Shown here one piece after another: positions 31,475 to 44,368 of a stretch of DNA of 64,000 nt. The stretch is from Anastrepha obliqua (taxonomy: Eukaryota; Arthropoda; Insecta; Diptera; Tephritidae), in contig NC_072896.1 in NCBI RefSeq assembly GCF_027943255.1, positions 119,381,879 to 119,445,878 on the forward strand, in the 5' to 3' direction. Made by a program: the position numbers and the translations under genes. Numbering within the stretch: the first letter of the stretch is position 1; every line of letters starts with the position of its first letter. The notes beneath the pieces are model-generated. The model had not been told where the DNA came from. It saw nothing but the letters and a program-made list of their open reading frames with translations, and made no database searches.

Positions 31475-31640
31475 AAATTTCTAATCAGAATTAAAAAAAA
31501 AAAAATTGGGTACGTAGTTTCATAGCCCGCTCAATTTTAGTATAACAAAGTGAAAGTTCTAAGTGGCTCAAATTTCTTGTAGATTTTTAATTATTTTTCC
31601 GCCTGACGGTGTTGCACATTTTCTTCATATAACGAATACA
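31475..31640. repeat. Inverted-repeat element related to 12165/14027
   Basis: TAGTTTCATAGCCCGCTCAA, TTTTAGTATAACAAAGTGAAAG and TTTTCTTCATATAACGAATA match parts of the TIR element split by the Helitron. It is an internally shortened member. Confidence 0.6.
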
Positions 31641-31875
31641 TGACAAATGACAGAGCAAACAGTATCAACTAGCGCTTAAAGCGAAATTTTCTAGAGCGCT
31701 CGGCCAATCTCTCGAAATATTTTCTAACTGTAACTCTTTTGCTTCCATTTCCATCATAGTAGCCTTGATTCCTTATAAGTAAAGTCTTGTATCCTATTTT
31801 GCAAAGTTTTTATACCCTCTTATTGAAATATTGCCTTACAAAGTAATCGTCGACTAAATTGCTCTTATATAAGGT

Positions 31876-32600
31876 GGTGCAAATATAACCACCCTATCGG
31901 ACGATTTATAATTTTTGCAAATATTGTCTTACTATACTTTACGAAAACATAAAAACAAAACAGCAATGCAGTCCGTAGAGATTTAAGTAAATATTTAAAT
32001 AAAAAAATTAAATACAAGATGGCGCAAAATTAATCACCCTATCATCAATCTTATTTGACAATTGTGAACCAAACAAGCAATGCAACCCGTAGAGATTTAA
32101 ATAAATATTTCCATAAATAAAAAAATTAAATACAAGGTGGCGCAAAATTAATCACCCTATCATCAATCGCATTTGACACTTGTGAACCAAATAAGCACTG
32201 CAGCCGGTAGAGTTTAAATAAATATTTCGATAATTAAAAAAACACTTAAATACAAGGAGGCGCAAAATTAATTACCCTATCATTAATCAGATTTGACACT
32301 TGTGAACCAAACAAGCAATGCAACCCGTAGAGATTTAAATAAATATTTCCATTAATAAAAAAATTAAATACAAGGTGGCGCAAAATTAATCACTCTATCA
32401 TCAATCGGATTTGACACTGGTGAACCAAATAAGCACTGCAGGCAGTGGAATTTAAATAAATAATTCGATAATTAAAAAAACACTTAAATACAAGGAGGCG
32501 CAAAATTAATCACCCTATCATTAATCAGATTTGACACTTGTGAACCAAACAAGCAATGTAACCCGTAGAGGTTTAAATAAATATTTCCATTACTTCCAAA
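31876..32600. repeat. Dimeric 118/120 bp tandem array built on MITE ends
   Basis: GGCGCAAAATTAAT recurs at 32021, 32139, 32259, 32377 and 32497, spacings 118, 120, 118, 120, after a diverged first unit at 31876. Odd and even units differ consistently (GGTGGCGC with TTTCCAT versus GGAGGCGC with TTCGATAATT), so the repeat is a ~238 bp dimer. Just past the array (about 32650-32675) the end sequence reappears inverted as ATTAATTTTGCGCCAGC, as if the left end of a TIR element had been multiplied. Confidence 0.9.
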
Positions 32601-32679
32601 TAATTTTTTTCATTGTTTTCATTTTGCCAAGAATTGATTCAAAAATAAAATTGGATTATTAATTTTGCGCCAGCTGGCA

Positions 32680-33110
32680 CTATGCTTGATGCCTCCAGAG
32701 TATAAAGTCTCGCTTAGATCATTAGGTTATCTCAAGCCGAGTGCACAAAAATTAAAGCACCAGTTAAAAATAGGTACAGTTAATCACGAAAAATTCTATT
32801 CAATAAGAAAATCTTCAACCTATCAAAGAATATTCACTCTATAACTGCGCTTTGAAGCTGCTAAGGCGGATACCAAAACTGGTACCATATTTTTTTACCC
32901 ATTTCTATAATTTACTTATTTTTGTTATTTACTTATTTCTATTTTTAAAAATTGCATGGCGTGGAATTCCAATATTTCTTAGTGGCTGAATTTTAATGAA
33001 AGCTAAATTTTGCAAAATGGAAAATTTTGTTAAAAGGAATTTCTTTCGAAGTCAAGTGCCAATAAAATAAAATCAGAAGCAAACCAATAACTAGTTAAAA
33101 TGAGCCAAAC
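32680..33110. other. Sequence with no recognised feature, end of unit 1
   Basis: No gene supported. Unit 1 ends at AATGAGCCAAAC, and the next base begins the Helitron helicase sequence of unit 2. Confidence 0.45.
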
Positions 33111-33502
33111 TTCCCAACACGTGAACAGCCAACGTATAGTTGACCATGGGTGAATACTGGTTCTTCTAAATTCATCCCGCATATTTCTAAAGTTTGCCCT
33201 TGTGATTTATTGATAGTTATTGCAAATGCTAAACGAATGGGCAGTTGCAAACGCTTGAATTCAAATGGCAATTCAGGTGGAATCATTGGAATTCTTGGTA
33301 TTAGAACGTCTTCATTCTTGAATTTGCCTATTAAAATAGTTGCTTGGATAACATTATTCATCAATCGTTTGCCTACTTCATTTTGTTCTTGACGTTCTTC
33401 TGATGTCGCGTTATTTCGGGCATTTCTCATGCGCCTATTATTATTTGTCGAACGACCAATATGATTACGTGATTGTCTTGGCATTTGTACTGTAATAAAC
33501 AT
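33095..33502 (-). pseudogene. Helitron protein, chimeric C-terminus at the junction
   Basis: It is identical to the frame at 12312-12779 down to CSRVGK, where the duplication junction replaces the last 22 residues with FGSF and a stop read from the right end of unit 1. This novel fusion is direct sequence evidence for the junction position. Confidence 0.9.
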
Positions 33503-34749
33503 GATTGTAATTATGGTATTCTGAGATTTTAAAACATTTTTTTTTTTTAATTTTGTGGGTTATATTTTCGATGCATATGTATGTGTTTAAAAGCCCAAGT
33601 CCACACGGTCAGGATTATTTTATTTTGTTGTGATTTTCTTAAATCATCTCTTTTCTTCTGAAAATTGTTGACAATTTACATAATAAGACTATTAATTTTT
33701 TCATCAAAGTTACGCATTTTTCGTGCTCTTCTTTTGCATCCTTTAAAAATTTCTTTTGTTTTTTCATTTTTTTACCATTTTTTTCACTCATGGTGTATCG
33801 TAGCTTATCACATATGAACCCAAAAAATAATTTCATTTGAACATTCGGATTTCACATTAAATTTTCAAATTTCGTAAGAAATTATTCACTGTACCAAAAT
33901 CCACTCCAAAAAAAGTCACAAAAAATGTTTACACTTTGCACTTACGTCTTCTCCTTATGGCGTCCAAATCAGAAAGAAATATTGACACATTGTAACTCAC
34001 ATTGTCAATTTGACAGTTCAGTTCCGCCCCAAGCGTTAAAAAAGTAAACGACATTATGGCTGGTTCAAAAGAACGCTTTACGCGTTGCCGGTGTTCCGAA
34101 TTACAATCAAACTTTATGAAACCCATTTTCAATACTTACTTAACAATGTGTGTAAGTTTGGTTTAATTCGGTGCAAAGACACGGCGGGTCCACGTTTTGG
34201 TATATATTTCGAGACCCTAGTCATCAATAGGTATGAAAATTACTCCGTATTAAAGCACTTATCAACAGCTTTCATTTGATACCCATATTGTACATACACA
34301 ACCAAAGGTTACCCGGGTCCACGTTTTTACCTATATCTCGAGACCCCAGTCACGGAGCGGCATGAAAAATACTCTGTACTGAAGCATTCACCTACAGCTT
34401 CCATTTGATATCCATATTGTACAAACACATCCTAGGGTTACCCGGGTCCACGTTTTGGCCTATATCTCGAGACCCTAGTCACGGAACGGTATGAAAAATA
34501 CTCTATACTATGGAAATCATCAACAGCTTCCATTTGCTACCCATATTGTACAAACACATTCTAGGGTTACCCGGGTCCACGTTTTGGCCTATTTATCGAG
34601 ACCCTGGTATCCGATTCATAAAATTTTAAAACACAAACCTTCTCCACATGTGTCTCTTCAATGTGGCAAAGTTTAGTTAAAATCGGTTGAGCCATTCTCC
34701 GTAAAGTTCATCACAACCCGAAAAACGGCTGAACTTTTATATATATAGA
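33111..34749 (-). mobile_element. Helitron, 3' end cut by the duplication junction
   Basis: This matches 12388-14026 but lacks the last 160 bp of the element, including the CTAG end and hairpin region. The 129 bp minisatellite is at 34186-34613. Confidence 0.93.
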
Positions 34750-35012
34750 CTGAATTCTAGTATAATAAAGTAAAAGTTTCAAGCGGCTTAAAACTCGCAT
34801 TGATTTTTGGCAATTTTTTGTTTGTTTTTTGTTTTTGCTGACGATGGAGTATTCGTTATATGGAAAAAATGAAGAAAATAGTCTGCAAAAAAAGTGTCAA
34901 AAATCAACACAATTTTTGAGATACGTGAAACTGGCACTTTATTCTACCAAAACTCAATGGGCTATAAAACTGTGGAACCAAAATTTTTCTGGAAATTCGT
35001 AATAAAAATTTA
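34750..35012. repeat. Inverted-repeat element, right part (unit 2)
   Basis: This copies 14027-14290. Its left arm is not present in unit 2, because that lies outside the duplicated segment. Confidence 0.7.
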
Positions 35013-35111
35013 AATGCTTAATAAAAATTTGTTGATTTTTTGTATTTTTTTTTTAATTCGCACAGTTTAAAACTAGGATTTAATGAATTCTAAGTAGAGT
35101 TTGAGCTTGAT

Positions 35112-35262
35112 AGATCCGTATCCACCATGCGTCGCTGAGAGGTCTTTGGTCTTCCACGGTTCCTTGCACCTTGCGTATTCCACCACAGAGCAGTCCTGCA
35201 AACCTCGGCGGCATCTTTGCGCAAAGTGTGGCCTATCCAGTCAAATCGTCTGCGTTTGATGA
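35112..35262 (-). pseudogene. RTE-like 3' fragment (unit 2)
   Basis: Copy of 14390-14540, with the WIGHTLRK and RGRP motifs unchanged. Confidence 0.75.
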
Positions 35263-35389
35263 TGTTGGTCGAAAACTATATTTTCATAAAAAATTAAATG
35301 AATCACGGAAGTAAATCAGAAACAAATAAATTGTCCAATCGTTTTAAGTGCTATAATTATTTAACAATGCGTAGTTATAATTGTCTGTT

Positions 35390-35604
35390 CCATCGTAGCC
35401 GAATGGGTTGGCTCATAACTGCCATTCGGTAGTGCTCGAATTCGAAACCCCGGCCACGAACACCAAACAATAGAAAAAAAATGCCTCTAATAGTGGCCGC
35501 CTCTCGGCTGGCAATGGCAACTCTCCGAGTGTATTTCTGCCATGAAAAATTTGCCATGAACTATCTGCATTCAGGGTCGGCGTAAAACTGAAGGTTTCTT
35601 CATT
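35390..35604 (+). mobile_element. SINE, truncated copy (unit 2)
   Basis: Copy of 14668-14882, with the same A box and the same missing 3' end. Confidence 0.85.
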
Positions 35605-36540
35605 TGCAGAAATTTGCTAAATATAACTTTGACTACGAGTTCTTTGCAAAGATGTCCTGCATATACTTTCTCATCCAATTTCGAACCGTCTCCATAAATA
35701 AGCGCATGGGCCTTCCTTCCTATTGCTACGCAACATACCTTCCTCCCTTGTGGGATGTAGCTGCAAAAGCACCTGTTTTAGCACAACGTACTCGTCGTAG
35801 ATCACCTCTGGTTAGTCACAGTGACAGTCGCTATAGCAAAATGTTGGCAAAAATCGTGGCATGATACCAAGGATTGATTAAAAATGATGGGTAGTCTATT
35901 TCTAATATATCACTTCCCATTGTATAAAATGGTCAGGCAATGCAAAAAATAGCAAAACAAAATTGATATAATTCTAAAAAGTAAAGAAAACTATCAGGCA
36001 ACTATCAGTGTTCGTGTACAAAACCACGTTTGCTTGTGTTATGAAAAGCACTCAATGGCCATCTATCAAATGCTTTGAAAAACACTCCAAAAGTCGTCTG
36101 GACATAGGTAATATAATAATTAGTAATATAAGAAAATCAAAATTTATTATTGACATGTGTCATAGAAAAATATATTTTGTTGTTGTTCGCATTCATAACA
36201 GTGCTAAAATTTTGTATGCATAGCCGTGAAAAAATTGAATAATTTTTATGGTCAACGCGAGGTTAATTGTTTTTTCACATTTCAGGGTCATAATTAGTAT
36301 GACTTCAAATAACTGGATTCAGACCTAAAACAAAAATATGTTTAAGAGAAGCTGCGGTATTGATATTTAAATTATAATAGTGCCAATGAATCTGAGGAAG
36401 CCATCGAATTCAGCCAAAGTCCGCAAGGGCAGGCATGGCAGCTGCTAAGCCTTCGGTTGTAGCAAACAAACGATCGAAAATACTTTTCCCGTTCCTCAGT
36501 GATGTATAATTTGTAGAATGAATACAATTTGAACAATGTA

Positions 36541-37482
36541 AAAAGTGGTTAAATTTCAAGGGCCGATGCTGAATGCGAACCACACCTTAACGACAAGTTT
36601 TTTCTGCATTTCATTTGACATTTTTCAATTACAGACTATTTAAATTTGAACTATGGAAAGATATACAATCGAGCAACGTGTTAAAGTTATTCAGGCTTAT
36701 TATGAAAACGGGCGTTCAAATCAAAATGCATATCGCGCACTTCGTGCAGAAAATCATCTTCAGTGATGAGGCACATTTTCACCTCAGTGGATTCGTAAAT
36801 AAGCAGAATTGCCACATTTGGGTGAATGATAATCCAAGAATGATTGCCGAAAAACCAATGCACCCATAAAGAGTGACTGTTTGGTGCGGTTTATGCGCCG
36901 GCGGCATCATTGGGACGTATTTTTTCCAAAATGAGGCCGATCAGGCAGTTACTGTGAATAGTGTTCGCTATCGTAAGATGATAACGAACTTTTTATGGCC
37001 TGAATTGGAAGATATGGATGTGGATGATATGTGGTTTCAACGGGACGGTGCCACTTGTCACACAGTTAACGAAACAATGGCTCTTTTGCGCGAAAAATTT
37101 GATGGCCGAATAATCTCACGACGCGGCGATGTCAATTGGACGCCAAGATCATGTGATTTGACACCAATGGACTTCTTTCTTTGGGGTTACTTGAAAGAAA
37201 AGGTGTACGTCGATAAGCCAGCAACAATTCAAGAGCTAAAGGATGAGATAATTCGGCACATTACCAGCATAGAATCTCAATTATGCCTCACCGTCATCGA
37301 AAATTTGGACCATCGGATGGAGGTGTGCCGCCGAGGCCGCGGCGTCTATTGGGCTGATATTTTGTTTTATGCATAATTGAGCCATACCAATATTATCATA
37401 ATAAAGAGAAATAACAATAATTTTCTAAAAAAATTGTATTTTATTCAAAATCAACACCGGCCCTTAAAACTTAACCACCCTT
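36541..37482 (+). mobile_element. Mariner-like deletion derivative (unit 2)
   Basis: Copy of 15819-16760 with the same TIRs and TA flanks. The broken transposase (36653-37376) has the same stop before the core and the same open final 167 codons. Confidence 0.9.
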
Positions 37483-37696
37483 TACAATTTACAAGTTTGC
37501 TCAATCAAAAATAATCAACTGAAAAACAGGAAATTTCAGATACTCGACTGATTGTGGTTGATGGAACCTGGGTAATTCGAGTGGACTCGATGTATGTAAG
37601 TAGAAGACTACTTATCGAAACCTTATCGAAAAAAAGGTAGTGTGGTTCATTAATTGTGTTTGGTGCACTACGCTGTGAATAAATTCCTTGTTGAAA

Positions 37697-38302
37697 AATG
37701 AATTAATCCATAAAAAAATTGTTGGAAGAAACATCACCGGAGTTTGAAGATTCTGCATTTTCACATGCAATGATACAAAAATGGGCTCGGCTATTTCATC
37801 CAAGAAGAGATACCTACAAAGACTAACGAAGACTGTCCAGGTAGCCCCGCGTGACGATAGTGACCGGAAAAAATGTCTTACAAGATGAAAAATTATTGCT
37901 TACCGATTAAGTTTTCGCACATAGCAGAAGAAATATCATAATAATTGATAGAAAATGGATAGAAACTGGAGAGAACTGGTGATATTTTAAAAGAGTTTTG
38001 CACGTGAAAAAAAATGATTGGTTGTTGGGTACCTCGAATGCTCATACCGCTCGACAAGCAGCGACTATTGGCAAGTTGTGGAGGTATTTTGGCGTAGAGC
38101 CAGCGTGATTTGGATGAACTGTGCAACGGCATTTTAACCATTGATTCACCAGTGTGCGGTGAAGCTCAAACAAGATTCGATGCAATGAATCAGATGGGGA
38201 GAAAGGTCAGCACAGAAATTTAAAGTGGGAAACACGGCGTCGATGATTATGGCTGCCAGAGGGGCATTTTATTCATTGAATACTTGACTAAAGAGACTAC
38301 AA
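37697..38302 (+). pseudogene. Degraded mariner transposase (unit 2)
   Basis: Copy of 16975-17580, with the same motif remnants and the same uncertainty. Confidence 0.5.
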
Positions 38303-38361
38303 GGAATTAGGTAGTTGCATAGACGAGAGATTCCATAAGAAGCGCATTTTAGGTATTTTTG

Positions 38362-39691
38362 TACATTTTTCTGAAAATCGGTATATTTGCAAGCTTGAGT
38401 AAAATAAGAAGTAATCGGAATGTATAATTTTTAGATTTATGCATTGTTGAAATTTTTTTTAACGTTTATATAATTTTTCTTTAATTTTTAAAATATATGA
38501 TATTAAACAAACTGTTTTTTTGCAAAAAGTGAGAAAAAATGTGTTTTTTAATAATTTAAGATACAAGATAATATAATATGATAAGTTGAATAGGCTTTTT
38601 AAGCAAATTTTTTTAAACTATTTTACACTTTTTTCAAGCTTTTACGAAAGATTGTAATATAAATGTGGTAAGATGGTAATATAAATATAATTTGTTTGAG
38701 AAAAATTCTTATAAATTTAATTTTGTTTTTAATTTTTTTAAGATATATCATAAACTTAAAAAAAAAATTTTAGAAAATTTTTGTATTTTTTTTTTGGGTT
38801 TTAAGATGTATGATAATAAAAATATGATAAGATAAATATATATATTTTTTAATTATTTAAAGTACCTGAAAATTAAATAAGCTTTTAAAACAAATTTTTT
38901 AAGAAAAGAATTTATTTATTTTCTAACATTTTTTTAATTTTTAACAAAAAAATTTAATTTTTTTCTAGCAAATTTTATTTTTTAAATTTTTAGCAAAATA
39001 ATTTTTTGTTTTCTAATAATTAAAAAAAAATATTTTGTCAAAAACAAAAAATTAAAAAAAAATCTAATTTAAATTAAAACAAAAATATTTTTTTCTCCCA
39101 TAAAAATATTTTAGAAGTATATCTTACCTTGAAAAATTATTGGCTTTTAAGATATATGGTAATATAAATATAATAAGATAAATATGCTTTTTAAATAACT
39201 TTTTTGGAAAAATATTTCTATAAATTTAATGTTTTTTTAATTTTTAAAGTATATAATTATGTAAATATGATAAAATAAACAAACTTTTTAAACTAATTTT
39301 TAATATGAAAAGATAAATATGCTTTCAAACAAATTTTTTTGAAAACTATTTCTATAAATTTAACTTTTTTTTGTTTTATAATGTTTATAATTATATGAGG
39401 ATATGATGAAATAATGAAGCGTTTTAAACAATTTTTTAAGAAACAAACTTTTTTATTTTCTATAAATTTTTTAATTTTTAACAAAAAAATTTAATGTTTT
39501 TCTAACTAATTTTATTGTTTACTTTTCAACAAAGTAATTTTTTTTTCTAATAAAAATTTTATTTTTAAGTATATTTTATCCAAAAAAAATTAAAAAAATG
39601 TAATATAAATTGAAAAAAAAAATTTAATCTTCAAAAAAAAAAAATTTTCAGAAGTATATTTTACCTTGAAAAATTAAAAAAAAAAGAAAAT
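38362..39691. repeat. AT-rich block (unit 2)
   Basis: Copy of 17640-18970, with G38593 in place of A17871 and one A fewer in the run near 39022. Confidence 0.75.
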
Positions 39692-41649
39692 TGAAACTGA
39701 AACTGAAACTGAACCGAAGATATTTTAAAAATGTTTTCCAAACTTTTGAGTTTACTTCACTTGGCATGGAATCGCTCAGAGGAGGCATGGCAATTCGGCG
39801 CGCGAAATGCTAATTCTACAAGACAAAGCGCCCATATACACCATGCGGATGCCTCAAAAGCTAGAAAATTCCTTATTTTCCTTATTTTTAAATTTAAGAA
39901 CAGAGTCAAAAGGGTAAAGATTTTCGGGCGACAGTGAAATGAAGCCGGTCGTAGAAAACCATTTTGAAGAGAAATCTAAAACCATTTTTTCAGTTGGGAT
40001 ATTCGCAAGAGCGTAGTAGCGTATTGCTGTATGTAATTAACTTTTTATATAAAAGGACTAAAAATATATTTAAGGCGTTCGCAAGGTGCCGCAGAAGTCG
40101 AATTATGAATTCTCCCACAGTTAAGAAATGGTTGGTTGTAGTTTCCGTTTCTCTAAACATTTATTTAACCAAATGAAATGGGGACGTACGACTGTTATGA
40201 CACTTTACGAAACACCTAACCTGTCATAAAGGCCTTGAATTCACCATGTATACAATTTATGTCACTTGAGCAGAGGACGTAAATATTTGAAATAATTTTG
40301 ATAATACACTTAATATCAATACAATTTATTTAATTGAATCCTTAAAATTTCTCTATCATGCATGAAAGTATGGTAATTAGAACTAATTTATTCATCTCAC
40401 AAGAAATAATCCATTTGTGCATGCAAAATGCCGACGGCAAATAAGCATAAAAGAAAAATGTACAAGTCTGCTGCTTTTTTCTTTTGCCTAACACAAAATC
40501 ATGGCATTTTACATTCCAATGCAAATGCTAATATATATTTAATTCTGTTGACTACGCTCCGCTATGTTGACTCTCTTCTGTTAACTTTTCCACGGCCGTG
40601 GTGAAATAATACACATTTCTTACCCGCGTTTTGTTAGCATTTGACATTTAGCCTGCTCTATGAATTTACGGTCTCTGCTGTATGCATTTATTTTCTGTAT
40701 GTATATATGTACACATACATCTACACATTTTCTTCATTTTATGCACACCCTGCAATGAGTCACTGCAACAAGTAAACTCCTCACAACTCAGTAATAAAAA
40801 ATTACACAGAAATACCACCTCCCCTTATACCACACCACTGCAGGAAACAACAATAATAAAAGCCTTGACAATACGGCACAGCGAATGCGCAGACTCGTCA
40901 AATGTCATAAATTTGGCCAAACTCCTCGTTCCGATTCAGTTTATTGTGAAAAGGATTAGCGAAAACAACTACGAAGGTGTAGGAAAATTTTACAAGTAAA
41001 GAAAATTATAAATACAAAAATTAAAACACCTCTAAAAATAGTGGAATAAACTTCTTAGCAATAAAAATAAGGACAATTTAATTTAAACAATTTAACAATT
41101 CAATGGAATATAAAATATGAGGAGGAAATTCGGCATATTTTTAACATCTATTTTATTATTGTAAGGCCAAAATAGATGCACAGTGGGCGAATGTGTAAAA
41201 AACAGTAGGCGGTGGTGGTGTGGCGATGTGTGACCGGCAAGAACGGCGAAACAAAACAAAAAATGACTGTGACTAAAGAACAACAAACAACATAAATCGA
41301 TGTATGGGGAAAGGAAATTTCTGGCAGGAGCTGCCCAATCGATGACCCTGATTTGAGAATACTCGTGCTTAGGCAATTGCACTTTTGATTAAAAATCAGC
41401 ACGCCCAACATATAACTTAACTAGGCGTTCCAGTTCGTTTGTTGAAATTAATATTTTTATAATAGCAAGTTTGAACTCAAATTGGCTATCGTAGAGGAGT
41501 GGGATTTTATGTGAATACCCGCACTTGCTTGGTAGTTTACGCTTATCGGCAGCTACTGGTAAATCTATGAGTACATTTTCTATTAAAATTTTTTCATAAA
41601 AACTCTTCAATCGTTCAAAGGCAGCATAAACCAAAGATCTCTATTTGTA

Positions 41650-42056
41650 CAGGGTGGGCCAAATAAGAACTACTACTACTACGCAGCTGGTCCATAGTTT
41701 GCCTATCAGTATGCGCAGTTGCTCCATCTTGTTGAAACCACAAATTAGGATACTGCTCCGCCATTGGCCGCAAAAAGTTTTCAATCAATGTTCTGTAAGA
41801 AGCTCCTGACATCGATTCTGGCGTTTCACCCTCATTTGCGAAGAAATATGTTCCGATAACTCTAGTGGCCATAACAATTGATCGTTGACAAGAATAGAAA
41901 AACTCGATCATTTTAACGCGTTGTGTTGTACTGTAGGGTTCCATAATAAATTTCCAACAATTCAATTAAAACCTACAAAAAGAGAAAATTAAATATGTAA
42001 AAAAATAAAAAAGTTATTTGTGCTTAACATTAGTAGGTCTTATTTGGCCCACCCTG
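41650..42056 (-). mobile_element. 407 bp mariner-like element (unit 2)
   Basis: Copy of 20929-21335, with the same fused transposase frame and TA flanks. Confidence 0.9.
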
Positions 42057-42425
42057 TACTAGTCATTGAGGATATTTCTAGTCTCACATAGTAAAACCTC
42101 TAATTCTTTGGAAATTCTCAGCTCAAATTTTTTTCTATCGCCAGATTAAGGTTAAGAGTTATATTTATGAGCAAAATATAAAAGATAGCATAAAAAGTTA
42201 CTGCATATTTCAAGGAGACATATTTATTTTTTATTAGTTGTGGACTTTTACGACCTTTGTATAAAAGTTTTGTGCGAAAATGCCCTTAGCGAAGGGATAG
42301 AATTATTGAGAGGTCATTTGCAAAATTTATAAATCTTCCAAAGGGGTGATTAATTTTATGCCACCTTGCATATGCAAGCATAAGTAAATTTAAAAAAGGA
42401 ATTATAAAGATTTAAGGTGAATAGA

Positions 42426-43231
42426 TGGGCTGATAAGCTGATGAGCTGGCTAGACAGGGGAACCTGGAGACGGTGTTTCCACGACAGTCGGTTCTTTGTA
42501 ACCGGAACATCCGGGTCGTATTTCCGGCCAAGGACTGCCACTTCAGCAGCATTCCCCATATATGTATGAGAAATCTTTATTCTGCTACAACAAAACAACT
42601 CTGCAAACAGTTCCATCGCAAAACAAAAGAATTGGAGTTCCCTTGAGAGCCTGTGGTTTACTCCTGGAAAGATGGGGCTCGTGTCGAGTCAGCGAGCGCT
42701 ATTGCGCAAACACGCAAAATTGTCAGACTCTTCTAACCAAGGGTAAATCGGGGGCACTCAAGAGAACTTCTAATGCTAAGAAAGCCGCAGCTCTCGATTT
42801 TGGTAGGTATCCTTTCCGGACATTGTCCGTTAGGTGTCCTTGCGGTGAAACTTGGGATTGTTTTAATCCCCTATCTACAGAAGTTGCCTGGAGGATGAGA
42901 TGGAATCAACTTAGCATCGTTTTCTCAGCTGCCCTGCCCTAGTCAGGCAAATATTTAGGCATCTGAGCCCTCACTTTTTGCTATACCTGCGGATATTGCA
43001 GGTATCACACAATATCACACACCTGGTGAATTTCATCATTAGCTTGAAGTATTTAGCCAGTGTTGGTCTTTACACCCTCTAATCCAGAGCCCGTTCTTTC
43101 TTTTCCCAACTGTTTGGTTCTTTTCCTTCTGTTCCCCTCCCCTGTATGGTATCACAGAGGACGAATTTTTATTATTTGTCCAAGTGGGTCCCCTCTTTTT
43201 TCAAGCCCCCCACCCATCCTTTCCTAAGGTG
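42426..43231 (+). pseudogene. Non-LTR retrotransposon tail (unit 2)
   Basis: Copy of 21705-22510, including the inserted SINE-like repeat (42478-42616). The ~110 bp palindromic repeat follows at 43242-43352. Confidence 0.75.
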
Positions 43232-44368
43232 GAGAGATTTCTAGAACATTTTAGCTCTCTAACGACCTCCTAGATACCATTTTGCTTAAACTTTCCGCAA
43301 AACGGGTCTAAATGACCCTTTCATGAGAGAGTTAATGGATTGAAATGTTCTACAAAATTATTCAGCGTAAACTTCTACTACACGCACCCAAACTACGTAT
43401 TTCGCTCCTATACAAATTTTAACCCCTTCTTCACTTATTCTAAAATCACTCGGACTGAAAAGTTTTGCTACACTCAAAAACTTCAATATATCTTTTTGTG
43501 ATACATAAAATTTCTTTAACCCGAGCAAGATAACTATAATATGCGTAAAAGATAACTACAATAGTTTTAAAAATAAAGTACAATTTTATTATAAATTTTG
43601 TATTTAAAAAACTTTTAAACATAAATCCCTATAACTCTTATGAAACAGCAATAGATTGATCTAGTGGGCGACGTACATAGGTTATCTTTGTAGAGTTAAA
43701 TTTACTTAATAGCTCCATTCCAACGAACTTTGTCTTAAATACCCTTTTGCATTTATTGTAACTCAATTACTGAACGGAGTTAGCTCAACTTTGATGTTCT
43801 AACAGCAAATGTTAAGTTAACAGTCATAGCTCTTAACATTTTTTCAATGAGCTTTCAGGCGCATCTAGAACAGAAAGTAGTCCAATTTTGTTTTCGAATA
43901 ACTTTTTTACTAAATAAAAAAATTAAATTATTTTTATAAAATTATTTTATTTATTTATTTTTTATAAAATTATTTTATTTATTTATTTTCACCGTTACGC
44001 GTTCCATTGCTTGTCTGGTTGTAAACTTCAGCTGTTCAGTTGACAAGTGTCAAAAAAATACGTGTCAGTTCACAAGTACAAAAATTATAAAAAAAGCATA
44101 AGTAAATTTAAAAAGGGATCATTAACTGGGTTTTAAGTTTTTAGAAAACTAAATCTTCATTTATTTTTGTATGAATATTTTTATATAAATATACATTTTT
44201 CCTATTATTTGTAAATAAAAACTGCTTAGAAAGTAAATCCAAACCATGAAACTTGCTGAAGAAGACTCTCCTTGCATAAAATGAGAGGCAACTCTGTTCT
44301 CAGCAAACTCGTAATATAACCAAAGTCAGCTGTTCAGATTAATTATATATATTATCCGTACATGATTG

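Larger units (their letters stand above)
12388..33110. repeat. 20.7 kb tandem duplication, unit 1
   Basis: The 20,723 bp from TTCCCAACACGTG (12388) to AATGAGCCAAAC (33110) repeats head to tail from 33111. Differences I noticed: T-run near 14331 one longer here; A-run near 18301 one longer here; A-run near 25447 one shorter here; A17871 versus G38593; T24886 versus C45607. The microsatellites I compared, including the (TA)n at 30172, are equal in length. Confidence 0.97.
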
